35,520 bases of DNA from Pseudomonadota bacterium (GCA_010028905.1 RGZZ01000008.1:1-35520), one strand, 5' to 3'; numbered from the stretch's first letter, positions 21,115 through 31,292 are shown. Program-made: numbers and translations. The notes: generated by a model from the letters alone, not told the origin.

Positions 21115-22526
21115 GAACATCCCGCGTGATGCAGACCCTGCTGCTCTCCGGCGCGCTGCTTGCCAGCGGCTGCAAGGAGAAGCCCAAGCCTGAGACATCG
21201 CTCCCCGTCGTGAGCACGCAGCCGGTGGCCCAGGTGGCCCTCTCGGCCGCTCGGCAGCGCTACGCCGCCACCCTCGCCCCCTATACACAGACCAACCTCA
21301 ACTTTGAGAACAGCGCCTACGTCGAGCGCATCATGATGGTGCCGCGCAACGGCAGCACGGTACTCGTCGACGCGGGTGACACCCTGCGCGAAGGCGAGGT
21401 GCTGGCACGCCAGGACGCCAGCGAGTTCGAGGCCAAGGCGGCCCAGGCCAAGGCCAGCGTCAAGCAGGCCCAGGCCGGCGTCGCCGAGTCGCAGTCGAAG
21501 CTGCAGCAGGCCATGGCCTCCCTCACCCAGGCCCAGGAGAACTACAGCGCGGCCATCGACAAGGCCATGCAGGCGCGCGCAGCACGCCGTCAGGCCGTGG
21601 CAGGTCTGGCCAAGGCCACGGCGCAGCGCGAGGAGACGCGCAAAGCGTTCGAGCGCGCCACCGTTCTCTACCACGAGGAGGCGCAGACCAAGCCCGAATA
21701 CGATCGCGACCTCGCCAACTACGAGAAGGCCCTGGCCGACGTGGCCGGCGCGCGGGCACAGATCGCCCAGACCACCGAGGAGATCGCCGCCGCTGACGCC
21801 CAGGCACGCACCGCGAAGGCCCAGATCACCAGCGCCGAAGCGCAGGTGTCGGCAGCGCAGCAAGGCGTCGATGCCGCACAGGCACAGCTCGAGGGAGCGA
21901 AGGCCAACCAGGCGCGCGCCGACATCGCCCTCGGCCACTGCACCCTGCGCATGCCCACCGACGGAGTGCTGGTGCAGCGCAACGTGGCGCCGGGATCGCT
22001 TGTGGGACCCGGTTCGACGGCGTTCGTGGTGGCTGACCTGAGCCGCATGAAGGCGGTGTTCGGGGTGCCCGACACCGAGGTCGACCACCTGAAGGTGGGC
22101 ACCGACGTGAAGATGGTGATGGATGCCTTCCCCGGGACGCTCTTCAAGGGCCGGGTCTCGAGCATCTCGCCGTCGGCCGACTCGAAGGGCCGCGTGTTCG
22201 ACGTGGCCGTGATGATCGACAACCCGGAGCGCAGGCTGAAGAACGGCATGATCGCCAAGATCGAGCTCGAGAGCGCCGGCCCGAAGCGTGACGCCATCGT
22301 GGTCCCGCTCACCGCCCTGATGCGCTCCCCCACGAACATGGACGCCTACGCGGTGATGGTGGTGGCCGACGAGAACGGCAAGACCGTTGCGCACATCCGC
22401 GACGTGAAGCTCGGTCGCACCACCGGCAACCTGGTCGAGGTCACCCAGGGGCTCGACATCAAGGACCGCATCGTGGTGGGCGGCAGCAACCTCGTTCCGG
22501 ACGGCGCCGCCGTCACTGTGCAGTAG
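21111..22526 (+). CDS. RND efflux membrane-fusion lipoprotein
   Basis: This periplasmic adaptor links pump and channel. LLASGC with Cys21 is a clear lipobox, so the mature protein is probably anchored to the inner membrane by lipid. A lipoyl half (VLVDAGDTLREGEVLARQD, near residues 83-101) is followed by a very long Ala/Gln-rich coiled coil (about residues 105-270). The second lipoyl half follows (CTLRMPTDGVLVQRNVAPGSLV), then beta-barrel and membrane-proximal domains ending at residue 471. The coiled-coil hairpin is longer than in the short adaptors of the family. The gene overlaps the TolC-family gene by ATGA, and its stop lies within the ribosome-binding site of the pump gene (TAGGAG). Confidence 0.93.
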   Translation: MRTSRVMQTLLLSGALLASGCKEKPKPETSLPVVSTQPVAQVALSAARQRYAATLAPYTQTNLNFENSAYVERIMMVPRNGSTVLVDAGDTLREGEVLARQDASEFEAKAAQAKASVKQAQAGVAESQSKLQQAMASLTQAQENYSAAIDKAMQARAARRQAVAGLAKATAQREETRKAFERATVLYHEEAQTKPEYDRDLANYEKALADVAGARAQIAQTTEEIAAADAQARTAKAQITSAEAQVSAAQQGVDAAQAQLEGAKANQARADIALGHCTLRMPTDGVLVQRNVAPGSLVGPGSTAFVVADLSRMKAVFGVPDTEVDHLKVGTDVKMVMDAFPGTLFKGRVSSISPSADSKGRVFDVAVMIDNPERRLKNGMIAKIELESAGPKRDAIVVPLTALMRSPTNMDAYAVMVVADENGKTVAHIRDVKLGRTTGNLVEVTQGLDIKDRIVVGGSNLVPDGAAVTVQ

Positions 22527-22535
22527 GAGACGCCG

Positions 22536-25500
22536 GTGTCGCACGCCCACCTGTCCGATGCGGAGATCGTGGCGCACAGCCACAACAACATCCCCAAGTT
22601 CTGCGTCGACTACGTGCAGGTCACGTGGGTGCTGCTCATCCTCTGCTTTGCGTGGGGCTACGTGGGCTACACGAGCATGCCCCAGCGCAAGGACCCCGAT
22701 GTGCCCGTGCGCGTCGCCGTGGCCAACTGCAGCTGGCCCGGCGCCACCGCCGAGCAGGTCGAGCAGCAGATCACCTACAAGATCGAGCAGGCCATCAACC
22801 AGAACGCCTACGTCAAGGACACGTTCTCGACCTCGGTGACCGGCAGCACGTGCGTGCACGTCGAGCTCGAGGACAAGACCCGTGACACCCGGGAGCAGTT
22901 CAGCGACATCAACCTGAAGCTGCAGAACGTGAGCGGCCTGCCACAAGGCGCGGGGCCCATCCAGTTCAACGGCGACTTCGGCGACACCGCCGCCCTCATG
23001 CTGACCGTGGCCAGCCCGGTGATGACCGACAAGGATCTCGGCCCCCGCACGTTCGCCCTCGAGAAGGCCATTCGCGCGGCACGGGCAAGAAACCGGAAGG
23101 GTGGGCCGGACGAGCAGCCGTTCACCGTCGTGGTGAACTTCCCCACCACCACCGCCACCAAGGTGGTGCAGGGACCGGCCAACATGTTCGCCAGCTACCT
23201 GCTCACCGAGAACGTGGCCACCCACGTCGAGATCCTCCACGGGCTCGGCTACGTCGCGTTCGACGGGGTCACGAAGCTCTCCGACAAGGACCTCATCGAC
23301 GCGTTGCGCAGCTTCATTCGCAACCGCATGCAGGCGCTGCAGATCCATCCGGACGCCTGGGAGCCCTGCGTGATCCGCGACCCCTCCACCACTGCCAGGG
23401 AGATGGCTGCGGTGGCCGGCCCCAAGTACACCTACAAGGAGCTCGATGACTTCACCGACGTGATGCAGCGCGCGCTGCGCACCCCGGAGATCGTCTCGAA
23501 GGTCCAGCGAAGCGGTGTGCAGCAGCAGACGGTGTACCTCGACTACTCACAAGACCGTCTCGCCGCCTACGGTCTCAAGCCCTCCAACCTGCAGGACGTG
23601 ATGGGCGCGGCCAACATCACCATGTCTGGCGGGCAGATGCAGGTCGACAATGCACAGGTCACCGTGTATCCCTCGGGCCAGTTCAAGACCCCGGACGACA
23701 TCGCCAACCTCGTTGTCGGTCTCACCAACGGGGGCGTGCCCGTCTACCTGCACGACGTGGCCACCGTGGTGCCCGCCTACCTCGACCCCCCCCAGTTCGT
23801 CACCTACCTGACACGCAAGAACGACAAGGGCGACTGGCAGCGTCTGCGCGCCATCACCCTGGCCGTGCAGATGAAGTCAGGACGCAAGATCAACGACTTC
23901 GGCCCCATCATCGACAGGATCATGGCCAAGGCGCTCAAGACCCTGCCCTCCGACCTCATCGTCGACAAGACCTCGAACCAGCCCCAGCAGGTCGAGCAGA
24001 AGGTCGACCTGCTCATGGTGAGCCTCGTGAAGGCCGTGATCCTGGTGGTCATCGTCTCGGCCATCGGGTTCTGGGACCTGCGCTCGGCGCTGCTGATGGC
24101 CCTCTCGGTACCCATCACCCTGTCGATGACGTTCGGCATGATGTACTTCCTCGGCATCGATCTGCAGCAGGTCTCCATCGCCACCCTCATCATTGCCCTG
24201 GGGCTGCTCGTCGACGATCCGGTGGTAGCCGGTGACGCCATCAAGGCCCACATGGGCATGGGGCTCGACAAGAAGGTCGCCGCGTGGCTCGGGCCAACGA
24301 AGCTGGCCACCGCCACAACCTTTGCCACCATCACCAACATCGTGGCCTACCTGCCGTTCCTCGGCATCACCGGTGACACGGGGGTCTACCTCTACAGCCT
24401 TCCCGTGGTCATGACATGCTCGCTGGTGGCGTCTCGCGTGGCCTCGATGACCTTCGTGCCCTTCCTCGGCTACATCATGCTGCGCCCCGTGCCAGAGCCC
24501 CCGGTCGAGGAGATGCGCAAGCAGCCTTTCTACGCCGCCTACATCAAGGTGGTGACCTGGGCCATCCACCATCGGGTGAAGATGACCATCGGGGGCCTGG
24601 TCTTCCTGGTCTCCGGGATCTTCGTGCTGAGCAAGCTGCCCACGCAGTTCTTCCCGTACGATCTCAACCCGCTCTTCTACATCGACGTCTGGACACCCGA
24701 GAACGCGTCGCTGGCCGTGACCAACACCGCCGCCAGGCGAGCTGAGAAGATGGTCATGGAGACCGCCGCCGAGTTCACCAAGGAGCACAAGCTGAAGGAA
24801 GACCTGTTGCACTCGGTGGCCACCTATGTGGGGGGCGGCAGCCCTCGGTTCTGGTCGTCGCTGTCTCCGCAGCAGGCACAGCTCAACTACGCCCAGGTGA
24901 CGGTGCAGCTCACCGATCAAGAGCTCACCACGCGCTTCGTGAACACGCTGCAGCAGAAGATGGCGCACATCGATCCCGGCGTGACCTATGACGTGCGCCA
25001 GCTGCAGGTGGGCAAGCCCGTCGACATGCCGATCCAGATCCGCATCCTGGGCGAAGACATCGAAACGCTGCGCAAGCTCACCGCGCAGTGCAAGGCCATG
25101 CTGCGTGCGCAGCCCCTCGCCACGCGCATCCGTGACGACTGGGGGGTCGACAGCTTCAGCGTCACCCTCGACACCGATGCCACTCGCGCCAACATGTCGG
25201 GCTTCACGAACTACGACGTGGCCACCTCGTCGTACGCCGGCCTCACCGGATCGAGCGTGGGCGCCATGCGCGTCGACCGCAACGTCATTCCCATCAACAC
25301 GCGTCTCGTGCTCGACGAGCGCTCACAGCTCTCCGACATCGATCGGCTCTACATCAGCGCCCACGAAGGCACCCAGAAGGTGCCGGTGGCGCAGCTCTCT
25401 CAGGTGGGCTACAAGATGCAGACCAGTCGCATCCAGCGGCGGTGGCAGCAGCGCTGCGTGACCGTGGGCGCCTTCCCCGTCCCCGGACATCTGTCGTCTG

Positions 25501-26083
25501 AGGTGATGAAGGCCATCAAGCCCGAGCTCGACAAGTTCATCGCCACCCTGCCCACCGGCTGCTGGGTCTACATCGATGGCGAGAAGCGCAATCAAGACGA
25601 CGGCTTCAAGAACCTGGTGGGCGTGATGATGGTGTCGATCTTGATGATCTACCTGGCCCTGGTGGCCCAGTTCAAGAACGCCTTCAAGCCGTTCATCGTC
25701 GCCGCCGCCGTGCCGTTCGGCATGGTGGGCGCGGTCTTCGGTCTCGCCATCATGCGCACCCCCTTCGGTTTCATGGCCTTCCTCGGAATCATCAGTCTCA
25801 TGGGCGTCATCGTGAGCCACATCATCGTGCTCTTCGACTTCATCGAGGAAGCCCACGCAAAGGGCGACGACTTCGAGCAGTCGCTCCTCGACGCCGGCAT
25901 CATGCGCCTGCGCCCGGTCATGATCACGGTGGGCGCCACCATCACCGCCCTGTTCCCCCTCGGGGCGTGGCCACGTTCATCACCCTGCTGCTGGTGCCGG
26001 TCATCTACACCATCTTCGTGAAAGACCTCAAGCTGGTGAAGTGGGAAGCCCTTCCCGGCGAGGGCGAGGGTCAGGCGGGCTGA
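22536..26083 (+). pseudogene. RND efflux permease, frame disrupted near its C-terminus
   Basis: The inner-membrane proton-driven pump starts at GTG 22536 after AGGAG. TM1 is near residues 28-46, porter domains follow, and the proton-relay pair is Asp560-Asp561 in LLVDDPVV. The second half repeats this fold. About 130 extra residues (168-298) sit in the second porter subdomain, before YKELDDF. The continuous frame ends at 26021 with an aberrant tail (GAWPRSSP...). The expected last segment (GVATFITLLLVPVIYTIF) lies in another frame starting at 25964 and ends at TGA 26081-26083. The roughly 20 residues usually found between LFPL and this segment are absent, so about 60 or more bases are missing, not a multiple of three. 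This is either a real inactivating deletion or an assembly error. Confidence 0.85.
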
Positions 26084-26092
26084 GCCGCGCCT

Positions 26093-26572
26093 CTAGCGGC
26101 CGAACAGCCCTTTCAGGCGCTCGAGCAGTCCCCGTGCAGGGGCCGAGGTCGCCTCGCTCGCCAGACCCTCCTCGAGCTCAGCCAGCAGCCCGGCATGGCC
26201 CTCGCGCATGCCTCTCTTGTACCGCTCCACCACCAGGCGAAGCTCGCCGTCGTCGAACCACAGGCCCTCGCACTGCACGCAGCAGTCGAGGGTGACGCCG
26301 GCGAACCCGATGCCCTCCATGAAGTAGTGGCAGCGGGGGCAGCGACGGCGACCCGCCCGAACGGCGTCGCGCTGCTGCTGGGTCTGGGCGGTGTCCGGAT
26401 GCCACATGAACCGCTCCTTCAGCGAGGCGCTGCGCAGGAAGACCGCAAGCTCTGCGGCATCGAGCCAGACGCCGTGGCACTGCGGGCAGACGTCGATCTC
26501 GAGCTGGGTCACCGGATCGACCTGCGGCCACATGACGGTCTCTTCACAGACAGGGCAAGGCAGAGGGCTCAC
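26093..26572 (-). CDS. Small protein with two TFIIB-type zinc ribbons
   Basis: The 159-residue protein (GTG start, weak ribosome-binding site) has two zinc-ribbon domains. The first uses Cys6, Cys9, Cys29 and Cys32 with GVWLDAAEL after it. The second uses Cys78, Cys81, Cys98 and Cys101 with GLWFDDGEL after it. This C-x2-C...C-x2-C-x-G-x-W-x-D/D-x-G/A-EL pattern matches the bacterial zf-TFIIB family (PF13453-like), which is often annotated but functionally obscure. The C-terminal 40 residues are charged and probably helical. The gene converges on the RND operon, with nine bases between the stops and no obvious terminator. Confidence 0.8.
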   Translation of the reverse strand: MSPLPCPVCEETVMWPQVDPVTQLEIDVCPQCHGVWLDAAELAVFLRSASLKERFMWHPDTAQTQQQRDAVRAGRRRCPRCHYFMEGIGFAGVTLDCCVQCEGLWFDDGELRLVVERYKRGMREGHAGLLAELEEGLASEATSAPARGLLERLKGLFGR

Positions 26573-26670
26573 GCCTGTAGGTTGACCTCACGCCTTCACA
26601 TTCCCTCTACGCCGCACCTGAGCCCGCCAGAAGGAGGAGATCGCGCCCCTCGGCTGAGAATCTGGCCGGC

Positions 26671-28563
26671 ATGAGCACGACAACTGAACACGCCACCCGA
26701 TTTGAACGCGTCCTCACCAAGGTGCAGCGCCCCGCCCGCTACGTGGGGGGCGAGGTGGGACAGGTGGTCAAAGACCCCGCCACCGTTGCCTGCCGCATGG
26801 CCCTGGTGTTCCCCGACCTGTATGAGGTCGGCCTGAGCAACTACGGGTTGCAGATCCTGTACTACCTGCTCAACGCGCGGGAAGACACCTGGTGCGAGCG
26901 CGCCTATGCCGTGGCGCCCGACATGGAGGCCGTGCTGCGCGAGCAGGCGCTGCCGCTCATGACCCACGAGTCACGCACGCCCCTGCACGCCCTCGACCTC
27001 ATCGGCTTCGGGCTGCAGAGCGAGCTGACGTACATCAATGTCCTGCAGGTGCTCGACCTCGGCGGCATCCCCATGCGTGCAGCCGAGCGCGGCGATGACG
27101 CCCCCCTCATCGTGGCGGGCGGCCACGGCGCTTTCAACCCGGAGCCCCTCGCCGAGATCGTGGATGCCTTCGGCATCGGTGATGGCGAAGACGTCATCGT
27201 CGACATCCGTGACTGCTGGATGCAGTCGAAGGGCCTGCCCCGCCGCGAGCGACTCTCACGGCTGGCGAAGATCGAAGGCGTGTACGTCCCGGCCATGTAC
27301 ACCGTGACCATCGATCCCGACGGCTGGGAGATCCCCGAGGGCCCGCGCGTGGTGAAGCGTAACGTGAAGAACCTCGACGAGACGTTCTTTCCGACGATGC
27401 AGCTCATCCCGTGGACCGAGACGGTGCACGACCGCATCTCCATCGAGGTGATGCGCGGCTGCACCCAGGGCTGCCGCTTCTGCCAGGCGGGCATGATCAC
27501 GCGCCCCATTCGCGAGCGCTCCCCCGAGAAGGTGGTGGCCATTGCCAAGGAGCTCGCAAAGAACACCGGCATGGACGAGATCTCGCTGCTCTCGCTCTCC
27601 ACCGCCGATCACAAGGGGGCCATCCCCATGGCACGCGGCGTGCGCGACACGGTGGGCAAGCCCATGCGCGTCAACATCAGCCTCCCCTCGTCGCGCGCCG
27701 ACGCCTTCAACGTCGAGCTGTCGAGCATGGTGGGCGGCGAGCGCAAGGGCGGCATCACACTCGCGCCGGAGGCCGGGAGCGACCGCCTGCGCCGCGTCAT
27801 CAACAAGTACCTCACCGAAGACGACATCGTCAACGCGGTGCAGTCTGCGGCACAGGGCGGTCACAAGCACGTGAAGCTCTACTTCATGACGGGCCTGCCC
27901 ACCGAGACCGATGACGATCTCATCGAGCTCGTCGGGCTGGTCGAGCGCTGCGAGAAGGCGGGCCAGCGCATCGCGGGGCCGCGCTTCGGCATGCACATCG
28001 GCCTGAGCGGGCTGGTGCCCAAGCCACATACCCCCTTCCAGTGGTGTGCCCAGCTGGTGGGCCCCGAGCTCACCCGCCGCTACCGCCTCGTGCGTGATCG
28101 GCTGCACAAGCGCATCAAGGTGAACTGGGCCGAGAGCGAGGAGCGCACGGTCGAGGGCATTCTCTCGCGCGGTGACCGTCGGGCGGGTCGCCTGATGATG
28201 GAGGCCTACGCCCGCGGGGCGCGTCTCGACGCGTGGAACGAGTACCTGCGCATCGACCTCTGGAAGGATGCCGCCGAAGCGCTCGGCTTCTCCATCGAGC
28301 GCTACCTGGGCGAGCGCGACATGGACGCGCGCCTCCCGTGGTGGCACATCGACGCGGGGGTCACCGACCGCTTCCTCAAATCAGAGTGGAAGAAAGCCGT
28401 CAACGAGATGGTGGTGCGCGACTGCCGCGAAGGCTGCCTGGCCTGCAACGCCTGCGACATCACCGGCGTCGAGATGCAGTTCGGAGACCTGAAGATGGCC
28501 CCCAAGCGCGACGCCGTCATTCGCGCGTGGAAGCGCCAGCAGGGGCGCGAGGCGCCGGTCTAG
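26671..28563 (+). CDS. B12-binding-like radical SAM protein (TIGR03960 type)
   Basis: The 630-residue protein has a degenerate cobalamin-binding-like N-terminal part (LVFPDLYEVGLSNYGLQILY near 45-64, IVAGGHGAFNPEP near 147-159). A radical SAM domain follows, with Cys264, Cys268 and Cys271 in RGCTQGCRFCQAG. A second Cys cluster (585, 589, 592, 595 in CREGCLACNAC) near the C-terminus may hold another metal centre. This is the architecture of the TIGR03960 group, whose substrate is unknown. Many relatives are fused or adjacent to a TIGR03936/DUF2344 partner, which I do not see here. An AGGAGGAG lies about 30 nt upstream of the ATG, too far to use, and no nearer in-frame start exists. dinB follows after 19 bases. 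Confidence 0.9.
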   Translation: MSTTTEHATRFERVLTKVQRPARYVGGEVGQVVKDPATVACRMALVFPDLYEVGLSNYGLQILYYLLNAREDTWCERAYAVAPDMEAVLREQALPLMTHESRTPLHALDLIGFGLQSELTYINVLQVLDLGGIPMRAAERGDDAPLIVAGGHGAFNPEPLAEIVDAFGIGDGEDVIVDIRDCWMQSKGLPRRERLSRLAKIEGVYVPAMYTVTIDPDGWEIPEGPRVVKRNVKNLDETFFPTMQLIPWTETVHDRISIEVMRGCTQGCRFCQAGMITRPIRERSPEKVVAIAKELAKNTGMDEISLLSLSTADHKGAIPMARGVRDTVGKPMRVNISLPSSRADAFNVELSSMVGGERKGGITLAPEAGSDRLRRVINKYLTEDDIVNAVQSAAQGGHKHVKLYFMTGLPTETDDDLIELVGLVERCEKAGQRIAGPRFGMHIGLSGLVPKPHTPFQWCAQLVGPELTRRYRLVRDRLHKRIKVNWAESEERTVEGILSRGDRRAGRLMMEAYARGARLDAWNEYLRIDLWKDAAEALGFSIERYLGERDMDARLPWWHIDAGVTDRFLKSEWKKAVNEMVVRDCREGCLACNACDITGVEMQFGDLKMAPKRDAVIRAWKRQQGREAPV

Positions 28564-28582
28564 GCGCATCGACGAAGTCGCG

Positions 28583-29674
28583 GTGACCCTGCCCTTCCTC
28601 TCCGCGCGACGCATCCTGCATGTCGACATGGACGCCTTCTTCGCGTCGGTGGAGCAGCTCGACAATCCCTCTCTGCGGGGACGCCCCGTGGTGGTGGGAG
28701 GCAGCGAGAAATCAAGAGGGGTGGTGTGCGCGGCGAGCTACGAAGCGCGGCGGTACGGAGTGCGAAGCGCCATTCCCATGTCGCGGGCCCTTCGGCTATG
28801 CCCCGACGCTGTGCGCGTGCCGCCGCGCCATGAGCGCTATCACGAGGTCTCGCTGGAGATCGGCGCGGTGTTTGAATCGTTCACCCCTCAGGTCGAGCCG
28901 CTCTCCCTCGACGAGAGCTACCTCGACGTCACCGAGCGCTGCCTGCGCGATCGCGTGCCGCTCGTCTCGCTGGCCCAGGCGGTGAAGCGCGCGGTGAAGG
29001 CGCGCACCGGGCTCACGGCGAGCGCCGGGGGCGGGCCCAACAAGTTCATCGCCAAGATCGCCTCTGATCTGCGAAAGCCCGACGGCCTCCTCGTCATCTC
29101 GCCAGGCGAGGTGGAGACCTTTCTGCGCCCCCTCGATGTGGACCGCATCTGGGGCGTGGGCCCCGTCACGGCGCAGCGTCTGCGAGCCCTCGGCCTTCTC
29201 ACCATCGGTGATGTGGCCGACCGTGGGGTATCGTGGCTCTGTGAGCGGCTCGGGCGCTTCGGCGCTGAGCTGCATGCCCTCGCCCTCGGGCACGACGATC
29301 GCCCGGTGACGCCCAGCCACGAACCGAAGTCGATCTCGTCAGAGAACACCTTCCCCACCGACGTGACGGATCTCGACGAGATTCTCGCGTGCCTGACGGC
29401 CCAGGCAGAAGAGGTGGGCGAGCGGCTCGCCCGACACGGCGGCACCGCGCGCACCGTGGTGCTGAAGCTGCGCTACGCCGACTTCACCACCATCACCCGA
29501 AGCCTCTCCCCGTCGACGCGGATCCGCTCCGCCGAGCACATCGCGCCCGTCGCGCGGGCGCTGCTCGAGCGAACCGATTTCCCCGCGCGCGCCGTGCGCC
29601 TCGTGGGGGTGGGGGTCAGCGGGCTCTCCGCCGAAGAACCACCCCAGCAGCTCCTGCTGCCTTTTCCATCCTGA
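28583..29674 (+). CDS. dinB: DNA polymerase IV (Y family)
   Basis: This 363-residue translesion polymerase starts at GTG 28583. Catalytic acids are visible: Asp15 in HVDMDAFFASVE, and Asp110-Glu111 in LSLDESYLDV. The Phe residues after DA include the expected steric gate. A thumb with IWGVGPVTAQRLRALGL (a helix-hairpin-helix) and the little-finger domain (KSISSENTF...) follow. The C-terminal QQLLLPF resembles the beta-clamp-binding peptide. Length matches the family. No LexA box is apparent upstream, and the 19-base gap suggests co-transcription with the radical SAM gene. Confidence 0.95.
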   Translation: MTLPFLSARRILHVDMDAFFASVEQLDNPSLRGRPVVVGGSEKSRGVVCAASYEARRYGVRSAIPMSRALRLCPDAVRVPPRHERYHEVSLEIGAVFESFTPQVEPLSLDESYLDVTERCLRDRVPLVSLAQAVKRAVKARTGLTASAGGGPNKFIAKIASDLRKPDGLLVISPGEVETFLRPLDVDRIWGVGPVTAQRLRALGLLTIGDVADRGVSWLCERLGRFGAELHALALGHDDRPVTPSHEPKSISSENTFPTDVTDLDEILACLTAQAEEVGERLARHGGTARTVVLKLRYADFTTITRSLSPSTRIRSAEHIAPVARALLERTDFPARAVRLVGVGVSGLSAEEPPQQLLLPFPS

Positions 29675-29681
29675 GCGCCCC

Positions 29682-29699
29682 CGAGGCGAGGTGGCCTCG
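29682..29699 (+). terminator. Weak hairpin after dinB
   Basis: CGAGGC and GCCTCG form a 6-bp stem with a 6-nt loop, eight bases after the dinB stop codon. No T-tract follows, so intrinsic termination is doubtful. Confidence 0.3.
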
Positions 29700-29750
29700 T
29701 CGCGCCCCTTCCTCCTTCCCCAGATCGAAGAAAGCCTCTCCGCTGCACAC

Positions 29751-30695
29751 CTACTTCTTTGCACCATGGGTGGGGAAGAGCAGGGAGAACGACAGGCGCA
29801 GATCCCACGAGGACGCGCCAACGGGGCGGATGGCGTTGTAGTAGAGCTGGCCGGAGACGTTCACGGGCTGCTTGCCCAGGGTGAACACGCGCCCGAAACC
29901 ACCCCCGACCGGAACCGTCCACTTCTGGGCGCGCTCGCCGTTCCAGTTGACCGTGATGATGGGAGAGCTCGAGAAGTACCAGCCCTTGGGGAAGTTGTAG
30001 TTGAAGAAGGGCTGAACGAGACCCGAGCTCACATCGGGGCGGGCCTTCTCTCCCGCCACCGACCACTGCTGCTGCAGGAGCACCCCCGCCACAATGGGTC
30101 CGTTGCTGGTGAGGAACACCGCGGAGGGGCCGGCGCTGAACTTGCCCGCGCCCAGCGTCTTGTGGCTCGCCGTGGGGAGCGTGATGGCCGGACCGACCCC
30201 CCAGATGAGCTTTCCCGGTTGAGCGGGCGAGACGAAACAGGTATATGTGGTATCGCCCAGACCGAAGTCGCCCCCGCCTGGCACGGGCTGGTTCAGCGGG
30301 GTGATGGCAGAGAAGGGCAGGTAGGCCACCGGCAGGACGGTGCGGTGGATGAGGTTCCAGTCGCCGATGTTCTGGGGGATGACGGGCTGGATCTTGAGCA
30401 GCTCGGCGGTGTCCTTGCGCTCTCCCACACCGAAGTAGGTGTTGCTCTGGAACGGCACGCTGATGAGCGCGGCCACCGGGTTCTGGGTGGCCTTGGCCAG
30501 GTCTTCGGTGCTGTGTTCGGTTGTGCCCTCGCTGCCCTCGTGCTGCTGGGGAGCTGGCGCAGGGCTGGCCGAGGTCTGTGTTGCGGGCGCAGGCGCGACG
30601 GGAGCCTCATCCATCGATTGGGGAGAGGCAGCAGCAGCTCGAGGAAAGGCGGCGAGCATCAGCGCAGTGACAAGAAGAGCGATTCTCTGTTTCAC
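29751..30695 (-). CDS. Outer-membrane barrel protein (neuromedin U / phenol MetA-like annotation group)
   Basis: The 314-residue protein starts at GTG 30695, with AAAGGA 6 nt upstream. Residues 1-23 are a signal peptide (IALLVTALMLAAFPRAAAA). A Pro/Ala/Ser-rich linker of about 35 residues follows, then the typical opening of this group: LAKATQNPVAALISVPFQSNTYFG and IQPVIPQN-DWNLIHRTVLPV. Alternating amphipathic strands fill the rest, ending RLSFSLLFP. Bacterial proteins of this type are commonly mis-annotated as neuromedin U. They are probably outer-membrane transporters, possibly for hydrophobic compounds; the substrate is unknown. It lies 68 bases after the sixA-like stop and could be read through from that operon. 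Confidence 0.8.
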   Translation of the reverse strand: MKQRIALLVTALMLAAFPRAAAASPQSMDEAPVAPAPATQTSASPAPAPQQHEGSEGTTEHSTEDLAKATQNPVAALISVPFQSNTYFGVGERKDTAELLKIQPVIPQNIGDWNLIHRTVLPVAYLPFSAITPLNQPVPGGGDFGLGDTTYTCFVSPAQPGKLIWGVGPAITLPTASHKTLGAGKFSAGPSAVFLTSNGPIVAGVLLQQQWSVAGEKARPDVSSGLVQPFFNYNFPKGWYFSSSPIITVNWNGERAQKWTVPVGGGFGRVFTLGKQPVNVSGQLYYNAIRPVGASSWDLRLSFSLLFPTHGAKK

Positions 30696-30763
30696 AACAT
30701 TCCTTTCAAGCAGGCGCGAGTGAGCCGTATTGAAAGAAATTCTTCGCGATTCAAGCCTGTCCT

Positions 30764-31288
30764 CTACCCTTTGACAGACTCCCCCTGGCCGAGCGCGCGA
30801 AGCACGCGGGGCGGAACAGCCCAGCAGAGTCGGGTCGGCGAGGGCACGATGTCAAGTCGCTCGAGCTCGAGACAGACCAGCCCGCCCTTTTTCAACGGCA
30901 GCCAAGCGCCGGTCTCACCAGAGAGCAGCGCACAGGCCAGCTCCCCCAGGTCGGGTTCGTGACCCACGAGGAGAACCGATGACAGTGGCCCTGGGGCTGC
31001 CCGCAGCATGGCCCTGATGGCATCGATGCCCATCTCCGGGATGAGCGCCCTGTGCTCGACAAGCGGCACATCCGGGAAGCGACGAGAGACGATGTCGGCT
31101 GTCTGTCTCGCGCGCATGTACGAACTGGTGAAGATGAGATCGAAGCTGAGCCCAAGCGCATCCATACCCCGAGCCGCAAGGCGCATGCGCTCCATCCCGT
31201 CGACGGCGAGGGGACGCAGCGCATCGTCAGGCCAGCGTCGCGCATCGCGAGATTCGGCCGGAGCGTGGCGCAGAAGGTAGAGCAGCAC
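30764..31288 (-). CDS. sixA: SixA-type histidine phosphatase
   Basis: This is a branch-1 histidine phosphatase of about 174 residues. I choose GTG 31288 because the protein then begins MLLYLLRHAPAES, placing the catalytic Arg-His at residues 7-8 as in SixA, with GGAGAG about 8 nt upstream. An upstream ATG adds only a Cys/Arg-rich tail and overlaps the preceding gene. The second catalytic motif is VLLVGHEPDLGEL. SixA dephosphorylates phosphohistidine in two-component or PTS proteins in characterised bacteria, but the family also acts on other phosphate esters. It starts four bases after the CHAD gene stop, so the two are coupled. Confidence 0.85.
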   Translation of the reverse strand: MLLYLLRHAPAESRDARRWPDDALRPLAVDGMERMRLAARGMDALGLSFDLIFTSSYMRARQTADIVSRRFPDVPLVEHRALIPEMGIDAIRAMLRAAPGPLSSVLLVGHEPDLGELACALLSGETGAWLPLKKGGLVCLELERLDIVPSPTRLCWAVPPRVLRALGQGESVKG

Positions 31289-31292
31289 GCTG

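Noticed and set aside
19657-24968. Minus-strand open frames of 543, 768 and 363 codons opposite the efflux operon
   Set aside because: They are shadows of well-recognised TolC, adaptor and RND genes, low in Lys, Phe and Tyr and without domains.
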